From Fidelibacterota bacterium (GTDB lineage: Bacteria; Fidelibacterota; UBA8477; JABMPR01), in the NCBI GenBank assembly GCA_030596225.1, contig JAUVKO010000136.1, positions 1 to 6,129 on the forward strand: a DNA stretch of 6,129 nt, read 5' to 3'. Below the pieces are notes generated by a model that searched no databases, was not told where the DNA came from, and worked only from the letters and a program-made list of their open reading frames with translations. Below, one piece after another: positions 5,720 to 6,129 of the stretch (the first letter of the stretch is position 1; every line of letters begins with the position of its first letter). The translations under genes were made by a program, and so were the position numbers.

Positions 5720-6129
5720 GTGCCCATGCGAAGTTTTATAGCACTTCCCTTGCCGGATTCACTAAGAAAGTATTTATCAAGAATTGCAGACCCTTTCAAG
5801 AATCGCAGCGATAAAATCAACTGGGTCAAACCTGAAAATATACATATTACTTTAAGTTTTCTGGGTGATACAGATCCTGGGAGCATTGAAGAGCAATCCA
5901 ATAGTTTGCAAACTCTGGTCAATTCATATCCGCTTATTAAGCTTGGGACAACTGACACAGGAATATTTCCTCACGCCAATGATCCCAGAGTGTTATGGGT
6001 TGGAACAGCACTCTATGATGCAACCCTAGTTGATTTTAAAAAGAATCTGGATAATCATTTAAAACAAGTTGGTTATCAGCTTGATAAACGTAAGTTTCAA
6101 CCTCATATTACACTCGGTCGCGTTAAATC
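5720..6129 (+). CDS. thpR: RNA 2',3'-cyclic phosphodiesterase ThpR (2'-5' RNA ligase family), 3' end missing
   Basis: ThpR/LigT proteins belong to the 2H phosphoesterase family and open 2',3'-cyclic phosphate ends of RNA; in vitro some join tRNA halves through a 2'-5' bond. Counted from ATG 5726, the two catalytic motifs are HITLSFLG at 40-47 and HITLGRV at 127-133, and the N-terminus MRSFIALPLP is typical. About 134 residues are seen. The family usually has roughly 175-190, so a C-terminal portion lies beyond the right edge. Two in-frame starts compete: GTG 5720, 11 nt after GAAGGA (5703-5708), and ATG 5726, 17 nt after it. I chose GTG on spacing, but ATG fits the family N-terminus better. 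The start is 2 nt after the cinA stop, so translation is probably coupled. Confidence 0.92.
   Translation, partial: MPMRSFIALPLPDSLRKYLSRIADPFKNRSDKINWVKPENIHITLSFLGDTDPGSIEEQSNSLQTLVNSYPLIKLGTTDTGIFPHANDPRVLWVGTALYDATLVDFKKNLDNHLKQVGYQLDKRKFQPHITLGRVK

Noticed and set aside
5698..5958. 86-codon minus-strand open frame opposite thpR
   Set aside because: Shadow of thpR, whose catalytic motifs are clear on the + strand.
1..6129. Novel defence, mobile or secretion system
   Set aside because: Every sizeable reading frame belongs to a known housekeeping family, and there are no spaced direct repeats, transposase motifs or unexplained gene-sized gaps.

Overview
This is a block of bacterial housekeeping genes, all on the + strand: an SRP RNA gene, then dnaX, ybaB, recR, pgsA, pgpA, cinA and the 5' part of thpR, which runs off the right edge. 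The order SRP RNA-dnaX-ybaB-recR is known from other bacteria (scr-dnaX-yaaK-recR in Bacillus subtilis). The pgsA/pgpA-cinA-thpR part resembles clusters that lead into recA in several phyla, so recA may lie just past the edge; this is inference. The genes are moderately AT-rich. Repeat-like GC-rich hairpins sit in the non-coding gaps, as in many uncultured environmental genomes. The host could be a Gram-negative of the FCB type (for example Neomarinimicrobiota), but this is a weak guess from general resemblance and no lineage-specific marker was identified.

Layout. Positions 1-240 hold a GC-rich patch with an interspersed-repeat-like segment and a long imperfect hairpin. Positions 241-378 are AT-rich leader with no convincing promoter. 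Positions 379-520 encode a small-type SRP RNA with the universally conserved GGAA-loop domain and a long closing helix. The open reading frame beginning at 422 lies partly in this RNA gene, so its first 42 codons are not protein; dnaX most likely starts at GTG 548. A gap of 170 bases between dnaX and ybaB is largely filled by an imperfect palindrome of about 114 nt. From ybaB onward the genes are tightly packed: four successive junctions are ATGA stop/start overlaps, and cinA/thpR are 2 nt apart, pointing to one translationally coupled operon.

Functions. dnaX (clamp loader), ybaB (nucleoid-associated) and recR (recombinational repair) form the classic replication/repair group. pgsA and pgpA are consecutive steps of phosphatidylglycerol synthesis. 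cinA recycles pyridine-nucleotide by-products, and thpR is a 2H-family RNA 2',3'-cyclic phosphodiesterase. I see no defence system, mobile-element gene, CRISPR array or tRNA. The points worth a second look are the overlap between the SRP RNA and the apparent dnaX N-terminus, a possible in-frame slippery heptamer in the dnaX linker that would give a gamma-like short product, and the palindromic repeats.
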